Positions 35,659 through 44,539 of a stretch of 64,000 bases of DNA are shown here, piece after piece. The stretch lies in assembly GCF_002967715.1 (NCBI RefSeq), contig NZ_PUIA01000017.1, positions 124,001 through 188,000 of the forward strand, in the 5' to 3' direction. The position numbers were made by a program, and so were the translations under genes. The first letter of the stretch is position 1. Each line of letters opens with the position of its first letter. The notes below the pieces were generated by a model. It had not been told where the DNA came from. It saw only the letters and a list, made by a program, of their open reading frames with translations, and did no database searches. The DNA is from Blastopirellula marina (lineage in GTDB: Bacteria > Planctomycetota > Planctomycetia > Pirellulales > Pirellulaceae).

Positions 35659-36864
35659 ATGCGAATGCTGCCCGCCCTGCTGACGATCCTGCTGCTACTC
35701 CCCTGCCCCCTTCTGGCCGATGGGCTTTCGTTTGAGCCGGAAGAGCTGAAAACGAAGCTTGGCGTGGGATACGCCGTCCGTTTGCTCGATATGAACGGGG
35801 ACGACAAGCTCGACATCTGCATCGTCGACCAAGAGCGGATCGTCTGGCTGGAAAACCCCAGTTGGACCGAGCACGAAATCCTGGGCCCTGGCCAGACCAA
35901 CGCTGACAACGTGGCCTTCGCGCCGGCTGATATCAACGGCGACGGCCAGCTCGACTTCGCCGTGGCGGCCGGCTGGGGTGGCGGCAAGACGCAGCGTGGC
36001 ACCATCCAGTGGATCACCTCGGCAGACGCCAAGGGTGATCACTGGAACGTCTATCCCATCCGCAACGAGCACAGCACGCATCGCATCCGCTTTGCCAACG
36101 TCATCGGCGACGAGAAGCCTGAGCTGATCATTGGCCCTCTGTTCGGCCCTGGTACCACCGGCCCTCACTTCGCCGAAAGTGGCGTGCGGCTGATCGCACT
36201 AGAGATACCTAAGAATCCAACCACCGACGAGTGGCCGCTGCACATGATCGATAACTCTCTACACGTGATGCATAACTTCCTGCCGATCGATTTCACCGGC
36301 AACGGCAAGACCGATATCATCTCGGCCAGCTACGAGGGAGTCTTCTTGCACGAGCTTCAGGAAGACGGTACCTGGCAGAAGTCGCAGTTGGGTAGCGGAG
36401 ACCAAGAATCGAGCCCCAGCCGGGGTGCCAGCGAAGTGAAAGTGGGGCGTTTGGCAAATGGAGATCGGTACATCGCCACCATCGAACCTTGGCACGGTAA
36501 CCAAATTGTCGTGTACACCAAGCCGGAAGATCAGCCGCTACGGAGCCTGTGGACGCGGCACGTTCTGGACGATCAGCTAAAGTGGGGGCACGCCGTCTGG
36601 TGTGCCAACCTGGACGACGACGCCGATGAAGAGCTGGTCATCGGAGTTCGGGACGATCAAACCAACAGTACCCGCCGTGGGCTACGGATTTTCGACCCTC
36701 AGGATGCTAAGGGATCCCAATTCAAGCGGACGGTCATTGACCCTGGGGCGGTTGCCATCGAAGATTTAGCCGTCGGGGACCTGAACGGGGACGGTAAGGC
36801 GGATGTCGTTGCGGTTGGACGGCAAACGCACAACGTGAAGATCTATTGGAATAAAACTCAATAG
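35659..36864 (+). CDS. Secreted FG-GAP/VCBS beta-propeller protein
   Basis: About 401 residues with a signal peptide (about 1-21) and repeated calcium-loop signatures such as DMNGDDKLDICIVDQ (about 47-61), DINGDGQLDFAVA and DLNGDGKADVVAVG near the C-terminus, each a DxDxDG-like loop followed by a beta strand. This is the FG-GAP/VCBS propeller type, often used in adhesion or as a receptor for polysaccharides. The frame opens from a TTG at 35644, but the ATG at 35659 gives a normal signal peptide and is preferred. Confidence 0.87.
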   Translation: MRMLPALLTILLLLPCPLLADGLSFEPEELKTKLGVGYAVRLLDMNGDDKLDICIVDQERIVWLENPSWTEHEILGPGQTNADNVAFAPADINGDGQLDFAVAAGWGGGKTQRGTIQWITSADAKGDHWNVYPIRNEHSTHRIRFANVIGDEKPELIIGPLFGPGTTGPHFAESGVRLIALEIPKNPTTDEWPLHMIDNSLHVMHNFLPIDFTGNGKTDIISASYEGVFLHELQEDGTWQKSQLGSGDQESSPSRGASEVKVGRLANGDRYIATIEPWHGNQIVVYTKPEDQPLRSLWTRHVLDDQLKWGHAVWCANLDDDADEELVIGVRDDQTNSTRRGLRIFDPQDAKGSQFKRTVIDPGAVAIEDLAVGDLNGDGKADVVAVGRQTHNVKIYWNKTQ

Positions 36865-37036
36865 CTGACGTCATAAATCTCAACTATTGCCTATTTACCG
36901 GGTGGTTCCTACTATTTTTATCGCAAAATTTCAATATCGCTGGGTGAATTACGAACGGACCGTTACACTGGATTTCACCTGCCAACGCGAAATCTAATCT
37001 CCCCACATCATGAAGAACGAAATAGGAACAGGCCCG

Positions 37037-38044
37037 ATGAGTAAAGTTCGTTGGGGTGTGCTTAGCACCGCAAAGATCGGTACGGTCAAAGTCATCCCTG
37101 GGATGCAGAAAGGGCAATACTGCGAAGTGACCGGGATCGCCTCGCGCTCTTTGGAAAACGCTCAGGCAGCCGCCAGTCAGCTCAATATCCCCAAGGCTTA
37201 CGGTTCGTACGAAGCCCTATTGGAAGACCCTGATATCGACGCGGTCTACATCCCGCTCCCCAATCACATGCATGTGCCGTGGGCCATCAAAGCGATGCAG
37301 GCTGGCAAGCACGTGCTGTGCGAAAAGCCGATTGGCCTGAGCGTGGAAGAAGCCCGGCACCTGGCCGACATCGCCTACCAGCACCCCAACTTGAAGGTGA
37401 TGGAAGCGTTCATGTACCGCCACCATCCACAGTGGCAAAAAGCCCGGCAGATCGTACGCGAAGGAGGCATCGGCACGCCGGTGACCATTCAGTGCTTCTT
37501 CTCGTACTACAACAACAATCCGACCGATATCCGCAACAATCCGGAATGGGGTGGCGGCGGCATTATGGATATCGGCTGCTACCCGATCTCCCTGTCGCGG
37601 TTCATCCTCGAAGGGGAACCGGAAAAGGTCATCGCTTCGGTCACGCGTGACGAAGAATTCAAGACCGACGTCGTCTCGTCGGTGATGATCGACTTCGGCG
37701 GCCTGATGAGCACGTTTACCTGCGGCACGAAGATCGCCCCATACCAGCGGGTCAACATCTTCGGCACCGAAGGCCGCGTCGAGATTCAAATCCCCTTCAA
37801 TGCCCCCCCAGACAAGCCATGCATCTTGTGGCATCAACAAGGGGAAGAGATCACCGAGATCGAACTACCGATCGCCGATCAGTACACGGTCCAGGGGGAC
37901 CTCATGTCGCAGGCCATCCTGGAAGACACCGAAGTCCCGACGCCAATCTCCGACGCCGTGGCCAACATGGAAGTCATCGAAGCCGTCTTCCGTAGCGAAC
38001 GCTCCGGCCGCTGGGAATCGGTCAGTCATATGGTCGTGAAGTAA
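37037..38044 (+). CDS. Gfo/Idh/MocA family oxidoreductase
   Basis: About 335 residues. A Rossmann fold at the N-terminus (VRWGVLSTAKIGTVKV, about residues 4-19) precedes CEKPIG (about 95-100), which holds the catalytic lysine, and a C-terminal domain with FMYRHHPQW and GGGGIMDIGCYPISL. The PLPNHMHVPWA block is characteristic of dehydrogenases acting on sugars. The ATG at 37037 has an AGGA about ten bases upstream; an earlier ATG at 37010 would add nine unrelated residues. It ends in a perfect-stem terminator. Confidence 0.93.
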   Translation: MSKVRWGVLSTAKIGTVKVIPGMQKGQYCEVTGIASRSLENAQAAASQLNIPKAYGSYEALLEDPDIDAVYIPLPNHMHVPWAIKAMQAGKHVLCEKPIGLSVEEARHLADIAYQHPNLKVMEAFMYRHHPQWQKARQIVREGGIGTPVTIQCFFSYYNNNPTDIRNNPEWGGGGIMDIGCYPISLSRFILEGEPEKVIASVTRDEEFKTDVVSSVMIDFGGLMSTFTCGTKIAPYQRVNIFGTEGRVEIQIPFNAPPDKPCILWHQQGEEITEIELPIADQYTVQGDLMSQAILEDTEVPTPISDAVANMEVIEAVFRSERSGRWESVSHMVVK

Positions 38045-38101
38045 ACTCTCAGGCACCCTCTTCCTAGCAGGGAAAGCCATATTCTCGAGCGATCACTTCA
38101 G

Positions 38102-38150
38102 AAGACAACGCCCTGGAAGGACAACTTTCTAGGGCGTTGTCTTTTCTTTT
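38102..38150 (+). terminator. Strong terminator after the second Gfo/Idh/MocA gene
   Basis: A 13-bp perfect stem (38102-38114 with 38131-38143) followed by a T-rich tract to about 38150. Confidence 0.92.
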
Positions 38151-38305
38151 TTCAACACCATGGACTCTCGCGAAAGTGCAACCGAAATCCCTACTTTTAA
38201 TCACACTTCCTCCAAAATAAGGCTTGTTCATAGATCGCAATTCGGGCACAATCATGGCCACCAAAAAGATATCTCGCAAAATTTCACGGTAATCCGCGGC
38301 ATTTA

Positions 38306-38318
38306 ATGACTTAGTCAT
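38306..38318. promoter_or_regulatory. Palindrome ATGACTTAGTCAT upstream of the DUF1559 gene
   Basis: A 13-base palindrome with a single central base, followed at once by a related ATGTCAT. It lies about 160 bases before the DUF1559 start in a gene-free stretch (38151-38475), so it could be a binding site. Nothing else is recognised there. Confidence 0.25.
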
Positions 38319-38475
38319 ATGTCATATCGGGCAAACCACGATAGACAACCAGCCCTTACAGATGGCAAGGCTATCGGAATTAGAGGGGGTCTCGTGGGCA
38401 GTTTCCATCATTAAATCTGCGATTCACCAGACCAACCCCTTATCACTATTTCTTTCTTTCGATAGGAACGCGCTT

Positions 38476-39432
38476 ATGTCCAGGTTCTCGTACCAATTGC
38501 GTGGTTTCACGCTCGTCGAACTTCTTGTTGTGATTGCAATTATTGGTGTCTTGATCGCCCTACTTCTTCCGGCTGTCCAGCAGGCACGCGAGGCCGCTCG
38601 GCGGATGCAGTGCACCAACCAGATGAAGCAGCTTGGGCTGGCAATGCACAATTATCACGACACGTTCCAAAAGCTTCCTCCGGGCAATTCTGAGATAGAA
38701 TCACTCGGCAAACCGCGACGAGAATGGGGTTGGGCTCCTCGAATTCTGGCTTTCATGGAACAAACGGCCATTTACGATCAAATTGAGTTCCAGAAGCCCT
38801 CGTACGATCGCCCCAGTGGATGGAACAACGCGATGATGGACGATTCATCGGTTGTGTGTAACTACAAGTTCATTCGCATGGTGCACGAACAGTTTCTTTG
38901 CCCTTCCAACTCCCAAGGGGGCGAGGCCGCCGTTGAAGACCACTTCAGCGCCAGCTGGGAGATCTCGCAGTGCGACTATGCCGCGAGCATCGGCGATTAC
39001 CCCAACGGCACCGGCGTCGCTGGCGTGGGTGTCACCCACACCGGGGCAGGTAACTCAGAAGAAATTGTTCGTGGCGTGATTGGCACGCGAGACTACTCGG
39101 CGAAATTTTCGGATATCACTGACGGTCTGAGTCATACCTATTTGCTTGGGGAGTGTATTGGTGCGTGGAGCCACTGGCAGAACTGGGGTTCGGCCTGTTT
39201 CTCGAGCACGGCCTATCCGATCAACCATCGCAATCGAGATTTCATGAATGGGACTCTGGGACCAACGGTTACCCACTGGAGAGAGAACATCGCGTTCCGC
39301 AGCTTCCACCCAGGCGGGGCGAACTTCCTATTGTGTGACGGTTCGGTGACCTTCCTGCCGGAAACCATTGACGGTGCCGCCTATCGTGCCGGAGCGTCCA
39401 AAGCCGGGGGCGAAGTTCCCCAACTTCCTTAA
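38476..39432 (+). CDS. DUF1559 domain protein with prepilin-type N-terminus
   Basis: About 318 residues. The N-terminus is a classic prepilin leader, RGFTLVELLVVIAIIGVLIA (about residues 8-27), with the G/F processing site and the glutamate at +5, followed by the LLPAVQQAREAARRMQC block and a DUF1559 domain to the H-x-G-G-A-N-F-LCDGSV tail. The family is hugely expanded in planctomycetes; a pilin-like surface role is inferred, not shown. The frame runs back to 38362, but the ATG at 38476 has an AGGA about nine bases upstream and starts directly before the leader. The small lipoprotein gene follows. Confidence 0.93.
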   Translation: MSRFSYQLRGFTLVELLVVIAIIGVLIALLLPAVQQAREAARRMQCTNQMKQLGLAMHNYHDTFQKLPPGNSEIESLGKPRREWGWAPRILAFMEQTAIYDQIEFQKPSYDRPSGWNNAMMDDSSVVCNYKFIRMVHEQFLCPSNSQGGEAAVEDHFSASWEISQCDYAASIGDYPNGTGVAGVGVTHTGAGNSEEIVRGVIGTRDYSAKFSDITDGLSHTYLLGECIGAWSHWQNWGSACFSSTAYPINHRNRDFMNGTLGPTVTHWRENIAFRSFHPGGANFLLCDGSVTFLPETIDGAAYRAGASKAGGEVPQLP

Positions 39433-39489
39433 AACGGAATCCGTCCTCAGCTTTGTCATTCATTTTCCATCATTGGCAGGAAGTGTTTC

Positions 39490-39984
39490 ATGAGCTTTTC
39501 AGTCGAGTTACTCCGTACCAGTGGCTGGCCAGTTCCGCGACCAAGTCGAGTATTTACCACACTCGCCTTAGGCATTGCGGTTGCTATGCTGGGATGCGAT
39601 AGCGGCCCCTCCCTCGCTCAAGTCACCGGCACGGTGACGTACCAAGGGAAGCCGCTCGATAAAGGAACCATCGTTTTCGAGGTCTCTGGAACGCGATCGG
39701 CATTCGGGACAATCGAGAACGGACAAATTGTAGATGTTTCTACATTCAAGAGTGGGGATGGTGCCCCAACAGGAGAAGCTAGAGTCGCCGTGAACTCATA
39801 CGATGACGGCGGAGCGAGCGTTCAGCAAGCATCCCCTGATGGGCAAAATGCTCCCGGAGGGGCTAGTCGTATGGTCGTGGGCAAAAGCCTTATCCCGGCG
39901 AAATACAGCAACCCGGCGACCAGCGACCTCCAAGTTACCATTCAACCTGGCAAGAACGTTGTCGAATTGGATCTTGCTCCCTAG
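39490..39984 (+). CDS. Small lipoprotein encoded after the DUF1559 gene
   Basis: 164 residues. A hydrophobic signal (about residues 21-35) ends in the lipobox-like AMLGC, predicting lipid attachment at C36. The mature part begins with a GTVTYQGKPLDKGTIVFE-like beta-rich domain typical of the carboxypeptidase-regulatory or transthyretin-like modules that accompany DUF1559 genes in planctomycetes. Function unknown. The gene lies 57 bases after the DUF1559 gene and is probably co-transcribed. Confidence 0.85.
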   Translation: MSFSVELLRTSGWPVPRPSRVFTTLALGIAVAMLGCDSGPSLAQVTGTVTYQGKPLDKGTIVFEVSGTRSAFGTIENGQIVDVSTFKSGDGAPTGEARVAVNSYDDGGASVQQASPDGQNAPGGASRMVVGKSLIPAKYSNPATSDLQVTIQPGKNVVELDLAP

Positions 39985-40208
39985 AATGCGAACTTAAGAA
40001 GGAAGCCATGGATTCCGCGGATAGGCCCAAAGATTATTATGGACGTTAATAATCTGAGTAAATTCCAAGGGGTACCTGTACCATTGATCCCTTTTGCCCG
40101 AACAGTGTTATTCATGGCTAAAAGCCTCTTTCGGGGTGCCTTAATAGCGGACATCTCTTCCCGCCTGTAGGCTGTGCGACTAGTACGCATAAATGGTGGC
40201 GAAACAAC

Positions 40209-40237
40209 AAGGGGTTTGCACTGGTGTGCTACCCCTT
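40209..40237 (+). other. Hairpin in the gene-free stretch 39985-40375
   Basis: AAGGGGT (40209-40215) pairs with ACCCCTT (40231-40237), continued inside by GCAC/GTGC around a TGGT loop. A second hairpin, AGATTATT/AATAATCT, lies at 40031-40055. No gene is supported in this stretch. Confidence 0.35.
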
Positions 40238-40309
40238 TCGTCCTGAAGATCTACAACGTTTGATATGCTCCCACCAAGAAACTCTTCCGTATCATAGCCT
40301 TCGCTCCGG

Positions 40310-40352
40310 CCACCTGTTACGGTGGGGGTAAGTTGCTGCTTACCCTTTTCTT
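40310..40352 (+). promoter_or_regulatory. Tandem hairpins with T-tract just before the membrane paralogue pair
   Basis: CCACC (40310-40314) pairs with GGTGG (40321-40325), directly followed by GGGTAAG (40326-40332) with CTTACCC (40339-40345) and TTTTCTT. The second hairpin ends about 30 bases before the start at 40376, so it is either the terminator of an upstream transcript or an attenuator in the leader of this operon. Confidence 0.4.
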
Positions 40353-40375
40353 AAGATTCGCCAAAGCCGAACCGA

Positions 40376-41287
40376 ATGGTAGCTGATCACGACGAAGCAT
40401 TTACCTCGACCGCAGCTTATGCGGACGAATCTGCTTCCACCGATCCATACGACCTGGAAGCGACCAAGTGGTTGGTTCCGGCAGCCTTGGTTCTGTTTGC
40501 CATGTTGCTGCTGGAGATCGTCGTGCTGTTTGCCTGGCGTAGCCCCGGCGAAACAGGCGTCTTCATTCGCTTCGGCCAGGCAGGCATCGTAGGCTTCTAC
40601 CTGGCGTGCGGCTGGGCCAAGTGGTGGGTTCGCTGGCTGACCGCTTTTGCCGCAGTTCTGGCCTTCTCGCTGACCATGCTCGAACTACTAGACCCGGTCG
40701 CCTTTATCATGTTTGGTGTACTGATCATGATCTCCGCCGGCTTCACTTACCTGGTCCGCATGATCGTGGCCGTCATCCGCGGCGAGTCGAATCCGACGCA
40801 GCGTTTCACGATATTCGGTCTGATGATCGTGACGGCCATTGTCGCCGTGTGCGCGATGGGGATGAGCAACCTCGCTGAATTTCAAGAGCCGGCTCGCGGG
40901 GCATCGATGGTGATCATGATGGCGTTTTTCGGACTGTCGCTGATCGTACAGTGCGCGCTGCTGTGGACGACAACCCGGCGTCAGGCTATTGCTTTTGGTG
41001 GAAGCGCCTTGTCGCTGGCGTTCATCATGCCGTTTGCCATTTACGGGGTAATCTTCCTGTCTCAAGATCGTATGCCGCCGATGTCGAGAGTGCTCGTGCC
41101 ATGCTGGCTGATGGTCCTCACGACCTGGGTTACGCTGTATCCATTAGTGTTCGTCTTCTATGGCATGGGAGGCTCGCTGATCAATCCCAGTTGGAAACTC
41201 AAGCCTCGCCACGAACTCGCTGTTCGACCTGCCAAGACCGAAACGGACGTCGACGTACTGATGGGCGAATATGGTGATGGAAACTGA
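40376..41287 (+). CDS. Membrane protein, first of two overlapping paralogues
   Basis: 303 residues with about eight hydrophobic segments and a short acidic cytoplasmic tail ending ETDVDVLMGEYG. It shares with the next gene a middle block (FYLACGWAKWWVRW, then MISAGFT, QRFTIFGLMIVTAI) and the terminal VDVLM, showing that the two are paralogues. I do not recognise a named family. The stop overlaps the next start by 17 bases, so the two are translationally coupled. Confidence 0.75.
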   Translation: MVADHDEAFTSTAAYADESASTDPYDLEATKWLVPAALVLFAMLLLEIVVLFAWRSPGETGVFIRFGQAGIVGFYLACGWAKWWVRWLTAFAAVLAFSLTMLELLDPVAFIMFGVLIMISAGFTYLVRMIVAVIRGESNPTQRFTIFGLMIVTAIVAVCAMGMSNLAEFQEPARGASMVIMMAFFGLSLIVQCALLWTTTRRQAIAFGGSALSLAFIMPFAIYGVIFLSQDRMPPMSRVLVPCWLMVLTTWVTLYPLVFVFYGMGGSLINPSWKLKPRHELAVRPAKTETDVDVLMGEYGDGN

Positions 41288-42173
41288 ATCCGACATCGCG
41301 ATCGAAGAACCGAACTGCCCGGCAGCAGACGTTGCCTCAACCAGACAATCGCCATCGAGTAAGCGTTTACGGACACTAGGTGTCATCTCGCTGGTTGCCT
41401 GGGCACTGGCGATCTTGTATTTCCTGTTCGGCTGGAGAAGCCGAATCATCGAGATCACCATGTTTCTTAGCTACAGCCTGACCGCGTTTGCTGGCTTCTA
41501 TCTGGCTTGTGGCAACGCCCGGTGGTGGGTGCGATGGCTGCTGGTTAGCTTGGCGATACAGCTGATCACTTTGGCCAACTACAACTCCAGCATGCTGGAA
41601 GGAGTCACATACTTTAGTGTTCTGGCGATGATCTCGGCGGGATTCACCTTTGCCGGGCGGATGGTCATTTCGGCTTTTCGCCGTGAGTCGAGCCCCCGGC
41701 AGCGATTCACCATCTTCGGCTTGATGATTGTCACAGCAATTACCGCGGTCTGCCTAGTCGCTCTCAACATCTCTCTCGATTCGGAGAGTGGCCCGTCCGT
41801 CCTCGTCATCATTGCTGCCCTGATCATCATCGGGTTTGCCCTGACGGCACAATGTGCTTCCGCTTGGAGCCACACCAAGCGAGAAGGGCTGGTCGTCGGC
41901 CTGACAGCCTGCTTGATGGGCATCCCTTCCTCGTTGAGCATTCACCTGCTCTTTCATTACATCGACCGGTCTCCGCCAGAGGCCGGCGATGTCTTGATCC
42001 CTGTATGGACGATGGTATTTTTCATGTGGATGCTCCTTTACCCGCTCTGGTTCGGCTTCTACGCGTTGGGATGGACCTTGATCGATCCCGGTTGGAAATT
42101 CGGATCTGGTCATGCCACGAAGCCGGCGGCCGAGGTCGCAGAGAAAGAAGTCGACGTGCTGATGGAAGATTGA
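41271..42173 (+). CDS. Membrane protein, second of two overlapping paralogues
   Basis: 300 residues, about eight hydrophobic segments. The blocks FYLACGNARWWVRW, MISAGFTFAGRM and QRFTIFGLMIVTAITAV align with the upstream gene, and the tail again ends VDVLM followed by acidic residues. Function unknown; a two-subunit membrane complex is a reasonable guess from the coupling. Starts at 41271 or, two codons later, at 41277. Confidence 0.75.
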   Translation: MVMETESDIAIEEPNCPAADVASTRQSPSSKRLRTLGVISLVAWALAILYFLFGWRSRIIEITMFLSYSLTAFAGFYLACGNARWWVRWLLVSLAIQLITLANYNSSMLEGVTYFSVLAMISAGFTFAGRMVISAFRRESSPRQRFTIFGLMIVTAITAVCLVALNISLDSESGPSVLVIIAALIIIGFALTAQCASAWSHTKREGLVVGLTACLMGIPSSLSIHLLFHYIDRSPPEAGDVLIPVWTMVFFMWMLLYPLWFGFYALGWTLIDPGWKFGSGHATKPAAEVAEKEVDVLMED

Positions 42174-42193
42174 TTGTGAATCGGCAGGCGAGT

Positions 42194-42706
42194 CTACTCT
42201 TCGTCTTCGTCGTCGTATTCAACGTGCCGCTCGTGCCAGTAATCTTCATTGGCCAGAACTTCCTCGATAATCGAGGGCTCATGTAGCGCGGCTGCCTGGG
42301 GAACGCATTCTAATTGGTGATCCGCGTAAACCCCTTCCAGGTCGAATTCCTCGGCATCGACGGGTATCGCCCATCCATCCAGATAAACGTACTGCTGACC
42401 TTCTTCCAGGTCTTCAGTCATCTGTTTCATGTACTCGATCCAGAGATCGACATCCTCATCGCTGGGTGGCTCGCTATAGCGTGTATCCAGATCGAGATGA
42501 GCCAGTTCCTCCCAGGTCAGGTCGCAAGCTGCAGCCACCGCAAAGGTGTAGGCGCGACGACATTTCGGGCAGGCGAATAGCCAACCGCAGCCACACCACG
42601 GACAATCCATCTGCGCCGGTGCCGAGATCCAGAACGGTTCGCACTTGCAGTGAGAAACCAAATCATCATTGGCCTTTTTGAGAAAGAGCCCGGCCTTTTC
42701 GCTCAT
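42194..42706 (-). CDS. Acidic protein with a zinc-ribbon-like cysteine cluster, hypothetical
   Basis: About 170 residues. CKCEPFW, CPWCGCGW and CPKC lie within the first 55 residues and can form one or two zinc sites; the rest is strongly acidic and rich in aspartate and glutamate, ending in a run of acidic residues. I do not recognise the family. The ATG at 42706 has an AAGGA upstream on the minus strand; a longer frame to 42739 adds residues of no known kind. It is convergent with the membrane paralogue pair. Confidence 0.65.
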   Translation of the reverse strand: MSEKAGLFLKKANDDLVSHCKCEPFWISAPAQMDCPWCGCGWLFACPKCRRAYTFAVAAACDLTWEELAHLDLDTRYSEPPSDEDVDLWIEYMKQMTEDLEEGQQYVYLDGWAIPVDAEEFDLEGVYADHQLECVPQAAALHEPSIIEEVLANEDYWHERHVEYDDEDEE

Positions 42707-42997
42707 CGATCCGTCCTTACTTATGGCGAGTGTTTGCAATTAGTCGATTCGACATAAACTCTTTCCATCACAACGCTTGATTTGTTGTAACTTACCCGAA
42801 ATCAGCCCGTGAGCAATTTTCACTTTCAGAAAAACATGAACGATTTCCTGGCTAAATCGTCGAACATTCCAGGGGAGACGGATCAAACCTTGGTGAAAGT
42901 CTTGTCCCTCACGATTTTCGCATTCCCCTCCCCCAGGTGGCTGTGCATAATCAAAAATATCGACTCGCTTCTGCCCGCTTTCCTTCATAACCTTCCC

Positions 42998-44497
42998 ATG
43001 TCTCGAATGATTCGAACACTTGCGATTGCCATCGTTGTTTTGCTGCTTCCTGCCCGCCTGGTAGTTGCCCAGATCAGCGATTCTCCGTGGATGCTAGCCT
43101 CGGACATCAACATTCCTGCTGATCAAAAAGCGAAAATCACTGTGGGGCCCCCTGGCTGCCCGGTGGTGATGGTCGATCGTCAGGCCTGGCACATCAAGTC
43201 GAAGAAGGTCGTCCAGACGATCCAAGATGGCTGGGAGATTGGCGACTATCGCTGTTTAAGCGCCAACGGCAAGTATTTCGCGGCGTTCGAGGGGGGCACG
43301 TTCGATCGGGGCAAAGACATCAATGTCTGGAACTTGGTCACCGGCGAGATCGTCGCCACCATCCCCGGCAAGTCGAGCAGCATCTACCCGGTGATGAAGA
43401 TCATGTACAACCGCTACCTGCTGGCGGCCCCCAACACCGGCGAGACGCTGACGATCTGGGACCTGGAACAAGACAAAAAGACGCGCGACGTCTTCGTAAG
43501 AACCGACCGGATCGAAGAAGGCCAGCTCACCGTTTCACCTGATGGTAAATACCTGGCTTTATGCGAAGGAGACAAGGTCTCGGTCATGACCCTGGCCGAT
43601 GGCCGTTACGCTGGCAACCTGGCTGCTCCCTTGCGCGATCCAACCAGCCGCAGCACCTGGACGCTGGGTGCCCGCGACGTCAAAGACCTCGAGTTCTCGC
43701 CGGATGGCCAGGAGATGGCCGCGATCTATAGCAGTTACAGCAGCCTCAACAAGCAGCGACTGGTGGTATGGAACGGTCAAGGGCAGATCACGCACGACAT
43801 TCCATTGAATATCCCTTACGGCCGCCTGAACGCTTACTGCTTGTCGTGGCTGCCTGATCATAAGGGGTGGGTCATCGACGGCAACGTCATCGATCGCGAA
43901 ACGAAGAAGATCACGGTGCAGTTTAAACGCTCGCGCAACGACACTGACGAGATCGCCGTGCTGGACAAGTACTTCCTGCTGGGACGCTTCGGGGAAGAAG
44001 CCGAGTCGCTCACCATGATCGGGCTTCCCTGGGAAGAAGTCGAGCGTTCCTTGGAAGCGATGAACACGGTCGAGAACGCGATTATTGGCCCTGGCGTGAA
44101 GCTTTCCCTTTACGTTTACATGCGTGGCCAACGCAGCGAATCGATCGACAAAGCCCGGGCAACGATCGGCGATGCCATTGTGTCTCGCCTGAAAGTGGAC
44201 AAGATGCTTTACGCCCCTGACCAGGATGCCTACTTCCGCTTCAACGCGGAACCAGCCTCCACCGAGCATCAATACGGGCAACTAAAACTGGAACTGCTGC
44301 TCAAAGGTTCGGATGACCCCCTCTGGTCCCATACGTTCTCCTCGACAAGCGCCAGCGGCTTCCTACAAGGATTGGACAAGGGGGACATTACCGACACCTC
44401 CGCTGCAGCGGTCGCCGGGGAAATCAGCCAAGTGCAAATCCCCTACTTCATGCCCCGCACGGCCGACTTCCTGCCATTGCCGCTCGTTGTGCATTAG
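42998..44497 (+). CDS. Secreted WD40/YVTN-like propeller protein
   Basis: About 499 residues. A signal peptide (about 1-24, ending LVVAQISD) precedes repeated blades such as INVWNLVTGEIVATIPG, LTIWDLEQDKKTRDV and LTVSPDGKYLALCEGDKVSVM, each with the WD/YVTN strand pattern. The C-terminal part (about 340-499) is a separate, less repetitive domain. Ligand unknown. The longer open frame back to 42809 adds an N-terminal stretch with no signal peptide character, so the ATG at 42998 is preferred. Confidence 0.78.
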   Translation: MSRMIRTLAIAIVVLLLPARLVVAQISDSPWMLASDINIPADQKAKITVGPPGCPVVMVDRQAWHIKSKKVVQTIQDGWEIGDYRCLSANGKYFAAFEGGTFDRGKDINVWNLVTGEIVATIPGKSSSIYPVMKIMYNRYLLAAPNTGETLTIWDLEQDKKTRDVFVRTDRIEEGQLTVSPDGKYLALCEGDKVSVMTLADGRYAGNLAAPLRDPTSRSTWTLGARDVKDLEFSPDGQEMAAIYSSYSSLNKQRLVVWNGQGQITHDIPLNIPYGRLNAYCLSWLPDHKGWVIDGNVIDRETKKITVQFKRSRNDTDEIAVLDKYFLLGRFGEEAESLTMIGLPWEEVERSLEAMNTVENAIIGPGVKLSLYVYMRGQRSESIDKARATIGDAIVSRLKVDKMLYAPDQDAYFRFNAEPASTEHQYGQLKLELLLKGSDDPLWSHTFSSTSASGFLQGLDKGDITDTSAAAVAGEISQVQIPYFMPRTADFLPLPLVVH

Positions 44498-44539
44498 TCA
44501 TTCATTTCTCCCTCGCAGCGAGAGCGAGAGGGGCACGAT

